Assembly (NCBI RefSeq): GCF_009258045.1
Contig: NZ_CP041166.1
Coordinates: 806,001 to 870,000, forward strand
Direction: 5' to 3'
DNA length: 64,000 nucleotides
Origin: Sulfurimonas xiamenensis
GTDB lineage: Bacteria > Campylobacterota > Campylobacteria > Campylobacterales > Sulfurimonadaceae
Shown: one piece after another, positions 16,525 to 26,142 of the stretch
Numbering within the stretch: position 1 is the stretch's first letter
Layout of the letters: each line of letters opens with the position of its first letter
Program-made: the position numbers and the translations under genes
Notes under the pieces: model-generated
Databases searched by the model: none
The model's input: the letters and a program-made list of their open reading frames with translations, nothing else
What the model was told of the DNA's origin: nothing

Positions 16525-17434
16525 AAATTCTATTTATTACAAACAAGTGCAACTACTCTTAGAGGTGCTGCCGTTTGTCTCACAAGAAGAGTGCTTTGCT
16601 CTCAAAGGCGGTACGGCTATCAATATGTTTGTAAGAAATATGCCAAGACTTTCAGTAGATATAGACCTTATGTATCTGAGAGTAGAAGATCGACAAACGA
16701 GCCTTCAAAACATTGCTGAGTCGTTTGAAAGAATTGCTCGCTCAATTGAGTCGTCAATACGAGGTACAAAAGTACATAGGCTAGATCAACAAGGAGACGG
16801 GATACTGTCTAAACTTCAAGTTGAGAAAAACGGTGTCCGCATCAAAATAGAAGCATCACCTGTTACTAGAGGAACGGTAAGGGAACCAAGTGTACTCAGT
16901 GTATCGGCAAGAGTGGAAGAAGAGTTTGGTTTTGCAGAGACTAGCGTAGTTCACTTGGATGACTTGTATGCTGGAAAACTCTGTGCAGCACTTGATAGAC
17001 AACACCCAAGAGACTTTTTTGATGTAAGAGGGCTGCTTGACAATGAAGGTATAAGCGATACTCTTATGGATGTTTTTATAGTTTATCTCATAAGCAGCAA
17101 TCAGCCTATATCAAAACTACTGCAACCAAACTTGATAGACATCGAGAGGATCTATGCTGAACAGTTTGTTGGGATGCCCATATTTCCTATGCCATTGGAA
17201 GTATTAGAAGCAACCAGAGTTGAGCTAATTAGCACAATTCGTTCTAAACTTACCAAAAACCATCGTGATTTTTTGATATGTTTTAAAGAGGGTAATCCAG
17301 ACTGGAGTTTGCTTCCTTTTGAAAACATAGAAGAGCTTCCATCTGTAAAGTGGAAAATGCTCAACCTTAAAAAAATGCAAAAAAATAAAAAAGACGAAGC
17401 TATACAAAAACTAAAAGATACACTAGCAATCTGA
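16514..17434 (+). CDS. AbiEii-family nucleotidyltransferase toxin
   Basis: The 306-aa protein has the DNA polymerase beta-type nucleotidyltransferase motif: LKGGTAINMF near residue 31, then SVDIDLMY near 47 (Asp-x-Asp), plus the later basic KL/RIKIE strand. AbiEii-type enzymes add nucleotides to cellular targets (tRNA in studied members) and stop growth. The gene overlaps abiEi by 11 nt, so synthesis is coupled. The conserved DDLYAGKLCAALDRQHPRDF block (about 150-172) is typical of the family. Confidence 0.88.
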   Translation: MLDKNSIYYKQVQLLLEVLPFVSQEECFALKGGTAINMFVRNMPRLSVDIDLMYLRVEDRQTSLQNIAESFERIARSIESSIRGTKVHRLDQQGDGILSKLQVEKNGVRIKIEASPVTRGTVREPSVLSVSARVEEEFGFAETSVVHLDDLYAGKLCAALDRQHPRDFFDVRGLLDNEGISDTLMDVFIVYLISSNQPISKLLQPNLIDIERIYAEQFVGMPIFPMPLEVLEATRVELISTIRSKLTKNHRDFLICFKEGNPDWSLLPFENIEELPSVKWKMLNLKKMQKNKKDEAIQKLKDTLAI

Positions 17435-17449
17435 AAAGGAGAGATAACT

Positions 17450-17674
17450 ATGGGGCAAGTTCAAACTGTGATGCAAGAAGAGTTTACAAAAAACTACGAT
17501 TTTTACAAAGATTATGATGATATGGTGATCCACAAAGAGACAGAACAAATCTTTAAAACCAACTTCATAAACGGTATGGTTCAGCTAGTATCAGTGAGCA
17601 ATCATACGGCTATGGAAAAGATCGAGCAAGGGCTTAGTGAGTTTGCTAAAGAACTCAAAAGGCAAGGGTTTTAA
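17450..17674 (+). CDS. Small third gene of the AbiE operon, unknown
   Basis: The 74-aa acidic helical protein (MGQVQTVMQEEFTKNYDFYK...) has an AAAGGAGAG ribosome-binding site and starts 16 nt after the AbiEii stop, so it is probably in the same transcript. No family is recognised. AbiE systems are normally bicistronic, so it could be an added modulator or simply a link gene before hsdR. Confidence 0.5.
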   Translation: MGQVQTVMQEEFTKNYDFYKDYDDMVIHKETEQIFKTNFINGMVQLVSVSNHTAMEKIEQGLSEFAKELKRQGF

Positions 17675-17743
17675 AAGCAAAAAATAACGCTTTTATGCAA
17701 TATATGATAATATAAAAAACAATAATAATTTTAGGTTTGTAGT

Positions 17744-20122
17744 ATGTCAAAGAAGAATTTAACAGAAAGAGATATTTGTACAAAGTATATTACTCCAGCA
17801 CTCATAGAGTCTGGCTGGAACTTGCATTCTCAATTTAGAGAAGAAGTAACATTTTTTACAAACGGTCGTATCTATGTTCACGGTAAAATGGTACGCCGAG
17901 GTGAGCAAAAAAGAGCAGACTATATCCTTTACTACAAACCAAATATTCCTATAGCTATCATCGAAGCAAAAGATAACAAACACAGCATTGGTGACGGTAT
18001 GCAGCAAGGTCTAAGTTATGCAGAGATTTTAGATATACCTTTTGTGTACAGTACAAACGGTGACGGCTTTTTAGAACATGACCCAACCTTGACTCATGGT
18101 GTACTTGAAAAAGAGATAACACTAGATAGTTTTCCATCTCCAGACGAACTTTGGCAAAGATATAAAAAGTACAGAGGTATTGAGGAAGACGAGGCAGAAA
18201 AGGTAGCCCTTTCCCCTTACTACATCGACGATCCAAAAAGAGAGCCAAGGTATTATCAAAAAAATGCCATCAACAGAACTATAGAAGCCATTGCCAAAGG
18301 TCAAAAAAGAATCTTACTTGTCATGGCAACAGGTACCGGTAAAACCTACACCGCATTTCAGATCATCTACAGACTTTACAAGTCAAGAAAAGCCAAAAGA
18401 ATACTCTTTCTAGCAGATAGAAACATACTTGTAGATCAAACAAAAATAGGTGACTTCAAACACTTTGGCGACAAGATGACCAAAGTTACAAACAGAACGA
18501 TTGATAAATCTTTTGAGATCTATCTTTCCCTTTATCAAGCTATTACAGGCAATAGTGAAGAGAAAAAGATATTTAAAGAGTTTAGCCGTGACTTTTTTGA
18601 CCTTATCGTCATAGATGAAGCACACCGTGGAAGTGCAGCAGAAGACAGCCAATGGAGAGAGATACTAGAGTATTTTGATAGTGCAGTGCAGATCGGTCTT
18701 ACGGCAACGCCAAAAGAGACAAAATATGTAAGTAACATCTCATACTTTGGCGAACCAGTTTATACCTACTCTCTCAAGCAAGGGATTGATGACGGTTTCT
18801 TGGCTCCATACAAAGTGATCCGATTATCGTTAGACAAAGATGTTGAAGGGTGGCGACCATACAACGGACAAACCGATGATAAAGGTGAAGAGATCGAGGA
18901 CAGAGAATACAACACAAAAGACTTCGATAAAAACCTTATCCTCACTCAAAGAACAAACCTTGTAGCTAAAAAAGTTACTGAATACCTAAACGAAAACGAC
19001 CCTTACATGAAAACTATCATCTTCTGTGTAGATATAGACCATGCAGAGCGAATGCGACAAGCTCTTGTAAATGCCAACCCTGCTATGGCAAAAGAGAGTA
19101 GAAAGTATGTTATGCGAATTACTGGAGACAATGATGAGGGGAAAAAAGAGCTAGATAACTTCATAGATCCAGAATCAACTTACCCAGTTATTGCAACTAC
19201 TTCAAAGCTTATGACAACGGGTGTGGATGCACAAACAACAGGACTCATTGTACTTGACAGTAATATCGGTTCAATGACGGAGTTTAAACAGATCATAGGT
19301 CGTGGTACTCGAATAAACGAGACTTACGGGAAACTCTATTTTACGATAATGGATTTTAGAAATGTGACAAGACTTTTTGCCGATCCAGACTTTGACGGTG
19401 ATCCAGTGCAAATCTATGAGCCAAAAGATGATGACCCTATTACTCCTCCAGAAGATGAAATGCCAGAAGAGTTTAGTGACACTGTAAATGAGCCAAGTGA
19501 GCCTTATGGTGAAACTCCAGATGTATCGATTTCAGACGATCAAGACGGTACAAAACCTACTCGCCATATAGTAAGCGGTGTGAAAGTAAAAGTTTTAAAC
19601 AAAAGAGTGCAGTACATCGGAGCAGACGGCAAGCTCATCACAGAATCACTTGTAGATTACAGCCGTAAAAACATCAAAAAAGCCTATGCGAGCTTGGATG
19701 AATTTTTGCAAGAATGGAGCACAGCAGAGCAAAAAGAAGCGATCATCAAAGCCCTAAGTGATCAAGGTGTATTTTTCGATGAGCTTGAGAGTGAGGTTGG
19801 AAAAGAGGGGTTGGATCCGTTTGACCTTATATGTCATATAGCATTTGACAGACCAGCACTCACAAGAGCCGAGCGTGCAGGTAAACTAAAGAAAAACAAC
19901 TATTTTGAGAAATACACAGGAATCGCAAAAAAAGTTATAAACGCACTCTTAGATAAATATACCGAATCTGGTATAGAAAGTATAGAAGATATATCAGTTT
20001 TAAAAGTGCCTCCGTTTAACGAATACGGCACGATGAAAGAACTTACAAAACTTTTTGGCGGCGGCAGAGCTGGGTATCAGTCACTTATCAAAGAGATAGA
20101 ACAACATTTATATGCATCATGA
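17744..20122 (+). CDS. hsdR: Type I restriction enzyme, R subunit
   Basis: The 792-aa protein has an N-terminal PD-(D/E)xK nuclease (Asp59 in RADYILYY, EAK at 74-76), a helicase motor with MATGTGKTYT (about 194-203), DEAHRGS (about 290), TATP, and GRGTRINETYG (motif VI), then the EcoEI-type C-terminal domain that docks to HsdM. It translocates and cuts unmodified DNA. A weak TTAGGTTTG ribosome-binding site and a TATGATAAT -10-like box lie upstream, so a promoter probably precedes it. First gene of a seven-gene operon. Confidence 0.92.
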   Translation: MSKKNLTERDICTKYITPALIESGWNLHSQFREEVTFFTNGRIYVHGKMVRRGEQKRADYILYYKPNIPIAIIEAKDNKHSIGDGMQQGLSYAEILDIPFVYSTNGDGFLEHDPTLTHGVLEKEITLDSFPSPDELWQRYKKYRGIEEDEAEKVALSPYYIDDPKREPRYYQKNAINRTIEAIAKGQKRILLVMATGTGKTYTAFQIIYRLYKSRKAKRILFLADRNILVDQTKIGDFKHFGDKMTKVTNRTIDKSFEIYLSLYQAITGNSEEKKIFKEFSRDFFDLIVIDEAHRGSAAEDSQWREILEYFDSAVQIGLTATPKETKYVSNISYFGEPVYTYSLKQGIDDGFLAPYKVIRLSLDKDVEGWRPYNGQTDDKGEEIEDREYNTKDFDKNLILTQRTNLVAKKVTEYLNENDPYMKTIIFCVDIDHAERMRQALVNANPAMAKESRKYVMRITGDNDEGKKELDNFIDPESTYPVIATTSKLMTTGVDAQTTGLIVLDSNIGSMTEFKQIIGRGTRINETYGKLYFTIMDFRNVTRLFADPDFDGDPVQIYEPKDDDPITPPEDEMPEEFSDTVNEPSEPYGETPDVSISDDQDGTKPTRHIVSGVKVKVLNKRVQYIGADGKLITESLVDYSRKNIKKAYASLDEFLQEWSTAEQKEAIIKALSDQGVFFDELESEVGKEGLDPFDLICHIAFDRPALTRAERAGKLKKNNYFEKYTGIAKKVINALLDKYTESGIESIEDISVLKVPPFNEYGTMKELTKLFGGGRAGYQSLIKEIEQHLYAS

Positions 20123-20141
20123 TGGGGAGGGGAAATAGAAG

Positions 20142-22229
20142 ATGTTAACTAGAGAAAAAGCACAACAATATTTAAAAGACTCTCTTCAAAATCAAAATGC
20201 TGATTTTAGAGAAGATCAGTATGAAGCCATTGATACAGTCGTAAACCAAAGAAAAAAAGTTCTGGTTGTTCAAAAGACTGGCTGGGGTAAGAGTAGTGTA
20301 TATTTTATTTCTACCAAGTTTTTAAGAGAGCAAGGAAGCGGACTTACAATCATTATTTCTCCTTTGTTAGCATTAATGAGAAACCAAATAGATTCAGCAA
20401 AGAAACTCGAACTAAATGTTGTAACAATTAATTCCTCAAACACAGATGATTGGGATTTAATCAAAGCTCAAATTTTACGAAATGAAGTTGATGCTCTTCT
20501 TGTTTCCCCAGAAAGATTGGCAAATGAAAACTTTATGCAAGAAATATTGGAACCAATTTCTGGAAGTATTGGGCTATTTGTAATTGATGAAGCACATTGT
20601 ATTAGTGATTGGGGTCATGATTTTCGACCTGATTATAAAAGAATTACAAATATATTAAAACAAATGCCTACAAACACACCTATTTTAGCTACAACAGCAA
20701 CAGCTAATGATAGAGTTATCACTGATATTGAAAACCAAATTAGCGGACTTATTACAATTAGAGGGAATTTAAAAAGAGAAAGTCTTTCTTTGCACACTAT
20801 AAGACTTCCTGAACCATCTCACAGACTAGCTTGGCTGCTTGAACATTTACCATCTTTTGAAGGATCTGGAATCGTATATGTTTTAACACAAAGAGATGCC
20901 AAAGTAGTTGCTCAGTGGCTGGGTCAAAATGGTATTACAGCAAGTGCTTATTTTAGTGGTGTTGAGCATGATGATTTTGAAAATGGTGATGACTATAGAG
21001 TATTTTTAGAGAATCAGCTTATAAATAATGAGATGAAAGTATTGGTTGCTACATCAGCTCTTGGGATGGGATTTGATAAGAGTGATTTAGGTTTTGTAAT
21101 TCATTATCAGGCTCCAGGATCTATTATAAGTTATTATCAACAAGTTGGTCGTGCAGGTCGTGGTATAGATGAAGCTTATGGTGTTTTACTCAGTGGACAT
21201 GAAGATGATGATATTCATGATTTTTTTAGAAGTTCATCTTTTCCAAAAGAAGAAAATATTACTTTAGTATTAGAGCATTTGGATAGTCGTGACGGACGAT
21301 CTATAGTAGATTTACAAAAAGAACTTAACTTAACACAAGGAGAAGTTGAAAAAACATTAAAGTATCTGAATGTAGAAACACCTTCACCTGTAACAAAAGT
21401 TGGCTCAAAATGGCATAGAACACCAAATGAATATGTTCATGATAGAGAAAAGATAGAGGCCATTTTAGCTATCAGACAATCTGAATGGGATGAGATGCAG
21501 AATTATTTGGATACTGACGAATGTTTAATGCTGTTTTTACAAAATGCCTTAAATGATCCAAATCCTCAAATTTGTGGCAAATGTGCTAATTGTTCAAGCC
21601 CATTAAGTGGTGAATTCTCTCATGAAAATGGTTTAAAAGCCGCCGACTTCTTGAAAAAAAGTGACATAGTTTTTAACCCTAAAAAGCAAGTCAAACTGGA
21701 TGCTCTCAGTGAGTATGGCATTAGAGGTAATATCCGACCAGAATTAAGAGCCCAAGAGGGAAGAATTTTATCGAGATGGGAAGATGCTGGATGGGGAAGA
21801 ATTGTCGCAAAAGATAAACATCAGGGTGAATTTTCAGATCAATTAGTAGATGCATTTGTAGAAATGGTTAAAAAATGGAATCCTTCTCCTGCACCACAGT
21901 GGGTTACATGTATTCCATCTCTAAATCATCCAACTTTAGTTCCAAATTTTGCACAAAAAGTAGCAAAAAAACTAAATTTACCTTTTATAGCAGCTGTCAA
22001 AAAGATAAAACAAAATCAAGCTCAAAAGATGATGAACAATGCGTATCATCAAGCCAAAAATCTTGACGGAGTATTTGAAATAGAAGATAATATACCTGAT
22101 AGTCCTGTTCTTTTGATAGATGATGTTATTGATTCTGGCTGGACAGTTACGGTTGCATCGGCTCTTTTAAAACAAAAGGGAAGTGGTGAAGTATTTCCTG
22201 CTTCACTTGCCACAACTGGAAAAATGTGA
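20142..22229 (+). CDS. RecQ-family helicase fused to a ComF-like phosphoribosyltransferase domain
   Basis: The 695-aa protein has superfamily 2 motifs: QKTGWGKSS (about 43-51), DEAHCISDWGHDFRPDY (about 149-165), TATAND, and QQVGRAGR (motif VI). A RecQ zinc-binding region follows with Cys-x16-Cys-x2-Cys-x2-Cys ending CGKCANC (about 463-486). The last 200 residues replace the usual RecQ wing/HRDC end with a phosphoribosyltransferase-like domain whose PRPP loop reads LLIDDVIDSGWT (about 655-666). It sits 19 nt after hsdR with a GGGGAGGGG ribosome-binding site. It probably unwinds DNA in concert with the DprA-like protein downstream. It is unlikely to be the housekeeping RecQ. Confidence 0.85.
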   Translation: MLTREKAQQYLKDSLQNQNADFREDQYEAIDTVVNQRKKVLVVQKTGWGKSSVYFISTKFLREQGSGLTIIISPLLALMRNQIDSAKKLELNVVTINSSNTDDWDLIKAQILRNEVDALLVSPERLANENFMQEILEPISGSIGLFVIDEAHCISDWGHDFRPDYKRITNILKQMPTNTPILATTATANDRVITDIENQISGLITIRGNLKRESLSLHTIRLPEPSHRLAWLLEHLPSFEGSGIVYVLTQRDAKVVAQWLGQNGITASAYFSGVEHDDFENGDDYRVFLENQLINNEMKVLVATSALGMGFDKSDLGFVIHYQAPGSIISYYQQVGRAGRGIDEAYGVLLSGHEDDDIHDFFRSSSFPKEENITLVLEHLDSRDGRSIVDLQKELNLTQGEVEKTLKYLNVETPSPVTKVGSKWHRTPNEYVHDREKIEAILAIRQSEWDEMQNYLDTDECLMLFLQNALNDPNPQICGKCANCSSPLSGEFSHENGLKAADFLKKSDIVFNPKKQVKLDALSEYGIRGNIRPELRAQEGRILSRWEDAGWGRIVAKDKHQGEFSDQLVDAFVEMVKKWNPSPAPQWVTCIPSLNHPTLVPNFAQKVAKKLNLPFIAAVKKIKQNQAQKMMNNAYHQAKNLDGVFEIEDNIPDSPVLLIDDVIDSGWTVTVASALLKQKGSGEVFPASLATTGKM

Positions 22230-23365
22230 TGAATGTTCTAAGTTTAAATGCACAAGCAATCATTTTATTAACTGCTTATTTTAATAAAGGGGATAAACCT
22301 CTTACGATAATGGAGTACTCAAAGTTTGCATCATGGCTTTTACAACACAATATGAAGCCATCAGACCTTTTAGAACTAAATGCACGAGAAGTTTTAGAAG
22401 ATTGGGATGATACAAAAATTACACAAGATCGAATACTTTCTTTATTAGCAAGAGGAAATGCAATGGCAATTTCTCTTCAAAAGTGGCAAAACTGTGGAAT
22501 TTGGATCATTACAAGAGCAGACCCAGAGTATCCAGTAAGATTAAAAAAGAGGTTGGGACAAAAGGCTCCACCAATATTGTACGGTGCAGGTAATAAAAAA
22601 ATACTCAATACCAAAGGTGTCGCTATTATTGGTTCACGAGATGCATCCTCAGATGATTTAGATTTTACATTTAAACTGGGAGAAAAACTTGCACAATCAG
22701 GCTACAGTGTTGTTTCAGGTGCTGCAAGAGGGATCGATGAATCTTCAATGTTAGGATCAATAAATGCTGATGGGACGACTATAGGAGTAGTTGCTGATGC
22801 TTTAATACAAAAAGTTTTATCAAAAAAATATAGGGATGCAATACGAAATAATAATTTGGTATTAATAAGTCCATATTACCCAGATGCAAGATTTAGTGCT
22901 GGTAATGCAATGGGTAGAAATAAATATATTTATGTGTTGGCAGAATCTTCGATCGTGATTCATTCAGGACTCAAGGGTGGTACATGGGAAGGTGCAAAAG
23001 AGAATTTAAAAAATGCTTGGGTAAGCCTTTTTGTAAAGAAAAGTGACGATACTCATGCAGGAAATCAGAAGCTTCTTGAAATGGGTGGTTCAGAATTAAA
23101 AGATTTAGACTCACTAGATTATTTATTTACTGCAAATCAAGATGTTAAAACAGCTATAGTTAGTAAAAAAGAGGCATTGGATAAAAGAATTTTAGAGTTA
23201 ATATCTTTAGAAAAATTAACGGTAAAAGAGATTGCCCAAAAGCTTGAAGAAACACAAAATATAGTTAAAAAAACGATAGATGAGCTATTAAATTCTGGAG
23301 ATGTTGAAAAACATCCTACTAGACCTTTACGCTTTAGTAAAACTACAAAATTACCCGGACTATAA
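22229..23365 (+). CDS. DprA/SMF-like DNA-processing protein
   Basis: I chose the ATG at 22229, which overlaps the preceding stop (TGATG); a GTG at 22226 is the alternative. The 378-aa protein has the DprA Rossmann-like core: VAIIGSRDAS (about 131), VVSGAARGIDESSMLGS, ADGTTIGVVADAL, and GRNKYIYVLAESSIVIHSGL with GGTWEGAKENL. A helical N-terminal region and a C-terminal winged helix (LTVKEIAQKLEETQNIVKKT) complete the usual DprA layout. DprA binds ssDNA and loads RecA in transformation. Here the operon position suggests a defence role. Confidence 0.85.
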   Translation: MNVLSLNAQAIILLTAYFNKGDKPLTIMEYSKFASWLLQHNMKPSDLLELNAREVLEDWDDTKITQDRILSLLARGNAMAISLQKWQNCGIWIITRADPEYPVRLKKRLGQKAPPILYGAGNKKILNTKGVAIIGSRDASSDDLDFTFKLGEKLAQSGYSVVSGAARGIDESSMLGSINADGTTIGVVADALIQKVLSKKYRDAIRNNNLVLISPYYPDARFSAGNAMGRNKYIYVLAESSIVIHSGLKGGTWEGAKENLKNAWVSLFVKKSDDTHAGNQKLLEMGGSELKDLDSLDYLFTANQDVKTAIVSKKEALDKRILELISLEKLTVKEIAQKLEETQNIVKKTIDELLNSGDVEKHPTRPLRFSKTTKLPGL

Positions 23366-23392
23366 AACAATTTTAAAAGGAACAAATAAATT

Positions 23393-24823
23393 ATGGCAGA
23401 TATTTCAAATATCGTAAAATCAATTCAAAACATTATGAGAACAGATACGGGTGTCGATGGAGATGCTCAAAGAATATCACAACTTGTGTGGATGCTTTTT
23501 TTAAAAGTATTTGATGCAAAAGAGGAAGAGTTTGAACTAGAAGATGAAAACTACAAATCTCCAATCCCTGAAAAACTTAGATGGAGAAGCTGGGCAACTG
23601 ATGATGAGGGACTAACGGGTGAGGAGTTAATGTTATTTATAAACAACGAGCTTTTCCCTACGCTAAAAGAGCTTGACATCACTACATCTAATGCTTATGC
23701 TCCACTTGTAAAAGGGATGTTTGAAGATGCCTACAACTACATGAAGTCGGGAACACTTTTAAGACAAGTGGTAAACAAGCTTGAAGAGATACATTTTGAC
23801 AATCTCTCAGATAGACATCTCTTCAATGACATGTACGAACAGATACTAAAAGATCTTCAAAGTGCAGGAAACGCAGGAGAGTACTACACTCCAAGAGCTG
23901 TGACAGAGTTTATAGTGCAGATGGTAGATCCAAAGCTTGGTGAAAAGGTTTTTGACCCAGCATGTGGAACTGGAGGCTTTCTTATAAGCTCTATAAATCA
24001 CATCATGAAAAGCGATGTAAAAACGGCAGAAGATAAAAAGACATTGGAACACACGATCCAAGGGATAGAGAAGAAGCAACTCCCTTACATGCTGTGTCTT
24101 ACAAACCTCATACTTCACGATATAGAAACACCAAATATCAGACACGATAACTCGCTCTCATACCCCCTAAAAGACATCACTCCAAATGAAAGAGTGGACT
24201 GCATCGTAGCAAATCCACCTTTTGGAGGAACGGAAGAGGTTGGCATTGAGAATAACTTCCCTGCAAGCTACCGTACAAGAGAGACGGCAGACTTGTTTTT
24301 ACTGCTTTTTATACAGATGCTAAAGCCAAGGGGAAGAGCTGGGATAGTTCTGCCAGACGGTACACTTTTTGGTGATGGTGTAACGGCTAGGATAAAAGAG
24401 AAACTTCTTGAAGAGTGTAACCTGCATACCATAGTAAGACTTCCAAACGGGATATTTGCTCCATATACGGATATAAATACAAACCTGCTTTTCTTTACAA
24501 AGGGAGAGCCCACAAAAGAGATATGGTACTACGAACAGCCACTGCCACAAGGGTATAAAAAATACACCAAAACAAAACCTGTAAAACTGCAAGACTTTGA
24601 TGAACTAAAAAGCTGGTGGAACGATAGAGCTGAAAATGAACAGGCGTGGAAAGTCAATATAGACACTATCAAAGCAAATAATTTTAACCTTGATGTAAAA
24701 AATCCTCATAAAGCTGTAGAGGAAGAAGAACTTACAACAAGTGAGATCATAGATAAGATCGAAGCTTCAATGAGCAAGAGTGTAGAACTTCTGGAGCAAA
24801 TTAGAAAAGAGGCTCAAGAGTAA
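23393..24823 (+). CDS. hsdM: Type I restriction-modification, DNA methyltransferase subunit
   Basis: The 476-aa N6-adenine methyltransferase has an N-terminal HsdM_N helical domain (1-140), the AdoMet motif DPACGTGGF (about 187-195) and the catalytic NPPFGG (about 272-277). With HsdS it protects host DNA and is the core of the restriction complex. It starts 27 nt after the DprA-like gene and overlaps hsdS by 1 nt (TAATG). Confidence 0.93.
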   Translation: MADISNIVKSIQNIMRTDTGVDGDAQRISQLVWMLFLKVFDAKEEEFELEDENYKSPIPEKLRWRSWATDDEGLTGEELMLFINNELFPTLKELDITTSNAYAPLVKGMFEDAYNYMKSGTLLRQVVNKLEEIHFDNLSDRHLFNDMYEQILKDLQSAGNAGEYYTPRAVTEFIVQMVDPKLGEKVFDPACGTGGFLISSINHIMKSDVKTAEDKKTLEHTIQGIEKKQLPYMLCLTNLILHDIETPNIRHDNSLSYPLKDITPNERVDCIVANPPFGGTEEVGIENNFPASYRTRETADLFLLLFIQMLKPRGRAGIVLPDGTLFGDGVTARIKEKLLEECNLHTIVRLPNGIFAPYTDINTNLLFFTKGEPTKEIWYYEQPLPQGYKKYTKTKPVKLQDFDELKSWWNDRAENEQAWKVNIDTIKANNFNLDVKNPHKAVEEEELTTSEIIDKIEASMSKSVELLEQIRKEAQE

Positions 24824-26142
24824 TGAACTCGAAGATACAAGCAATAAGTTCATTTTTAACAGAGCGAAAAGAGCGACTAAAACCAGAGGAAGCGAATGAA
24901 CTCAATTTAAAACGAATTGAAAAAATCGATTTTACTGGACAAATCCATTTAGTAGAAAATAAACCAACTAAAACAGGTATGATAGTAGTCAAAAAAGGTG
25001 ATTTGGTAATCTCTGGTATCAATGTAGCTAAAGGGGCATTGGCAGTTTATGAGGGCGATGAAGATGTTATTGCGACTATTCATTATTCTTCTTATAGCTT
25101 TGATAAAGAGAAGATAGATATAAATTTTTTAAAATGGTTTTTAAAAAGTCCAGCATTTGTAGATGCTCTTGAAGAACAAACAGGTGGAGGTATAAAAACT
25201 GAGATCAAAGCTAAAAAGTTTTTGTCTTTAAAAATACCTATTCCTACACTGGATGAGCAGAAAAATATTGAAGCTAATCTCAATAAGTTTGAAGAAAAAT
25301 ATAATCAAGTTTCAGAAGAACTCCAAACACAATCAGAACTGATAACCAAACTTAGAAGCTCCATACTCAGCGATGCAGTAAGTGGTAAGCTAGTCCCACA
25401 AGATCCAAATGATGAAAGTGCCCAAGTTTTACTGGAGAAGATAAAAGCAGAAAAAGAGAAGCTCATCAAAGAGGGAAAAATAAAAAAACAAAAACCTCTG
25501 CCGCAAATCAGTGAAGATGAAATACCTTATGATCTTCCAGATGGATGGGTCTGGTGTAGACTCGATGATATTGTTTCAAAAATTGGTTCAGGAAGCACTC
25601 CTAAGGGAGGACAAAAAGCTTATGTTGATGAAGGAATTCCTTTTTTACGATCTCAAAATATTTGGAATCATGGTTTAGAATTAAGTAATATAGCTTTGAT
25701 TAAAAAAGAACAACATGAAAAAATGTCGGGAACTGTTGTATTGCCAAATGATATTCTGATCAATATCACAGGAGCTTCAATTGGAAGAAGTGCTATAGTA
25801 AAAGTAGAAGATTTTGAAGAAGCAAATGTAAGTCAGCATGTCTCTATAGTTCGACTTGTTCAGGAAGAAATTAATCAATTTATTCATATTGTTTTAACTT
25901 CAGATTATATTTTTTCAGAAATAATGAATGTTCAAGTCGGTATTTCAAGAGAAGGTTTAAGTAAAGCAAAATTATCCAACTTTTTAATTCCTCTGCCACC
26001 GTTAGAAGAACAAAAACGAATAGTTGAAAAAGTAGAAAAACTTATGGCTACACGCGATGCACTCGAACTTGAAGTACAAAACAGTAAAACAGAAACAGAA
26101 AAACTGATGCAAAGTGTACTTAAAGAGGCATTTGAGAACTAA
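24823..26142 (+). CDS. hsdS: Type I restriction-modification, specificity subunit
   Basis: The 439-aa protein has two target-recognition domains (about 1-150 and 235-400). Each ends in a PLPxLEEQ-like segment (PIPTLDEQKNIE and PLPPLEEQKRIV) followed by a coiled coil. A central conserved region contains RSSILSDAVSGKLVPQD. The second domain is the more typical one (WCRLDDIVSKIGSGSTP). It determines the bipartite recognition sequence, which cannot be predicted by eye. Overlaps hsdM and the SIR2 gene by 1 nt each. Confidence 0.92.
   Translation: MNSKIQAISSFLTERKERLKPEEANELNLKRIEKIDFTGQIHLVENKPTKTGMIVVKKGDLVISGINVAKGALAVYEGDEDVIATIHYSSYSFDKEKIDINFLKWFLKSPAFVDALEEQTGGGIKTEIKAKKFLSLKIPIPTLDEQKNIEANLNKFEEKYNQVSEELQTQSELITKLRSSILSDAVSGKLVPQDPNDESAQVLLEKIKAEKEKLIKEGKIKKQKPLPQISEDEIPYDLPDGWVWCRLDDIVSKIGSGSTPKGGQKAYVDEGIPFLRSQNIWNHGLELSNIALIKKEQHEKMSGTVVLPNDILINITGASIGRSAIVKVEDFEEANVSQHVSIVRLVQEEINQFIHIVLTSDYIFSEIMNVQVGISREGLSKAKLSNFLIPLPPLEEQKRIVEKVEKLMATRDALELEVQNSKTETEKLMQSVLKEAFEN

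Noticed and set aside
22229-23365. The housekeeping competence dprA gene.
   Set aside because: It lies in a mobile island within an R-M operon and is coupled to an unusual RecQ-PRTase gene. The chromosomal dprA is probably elsewhere.
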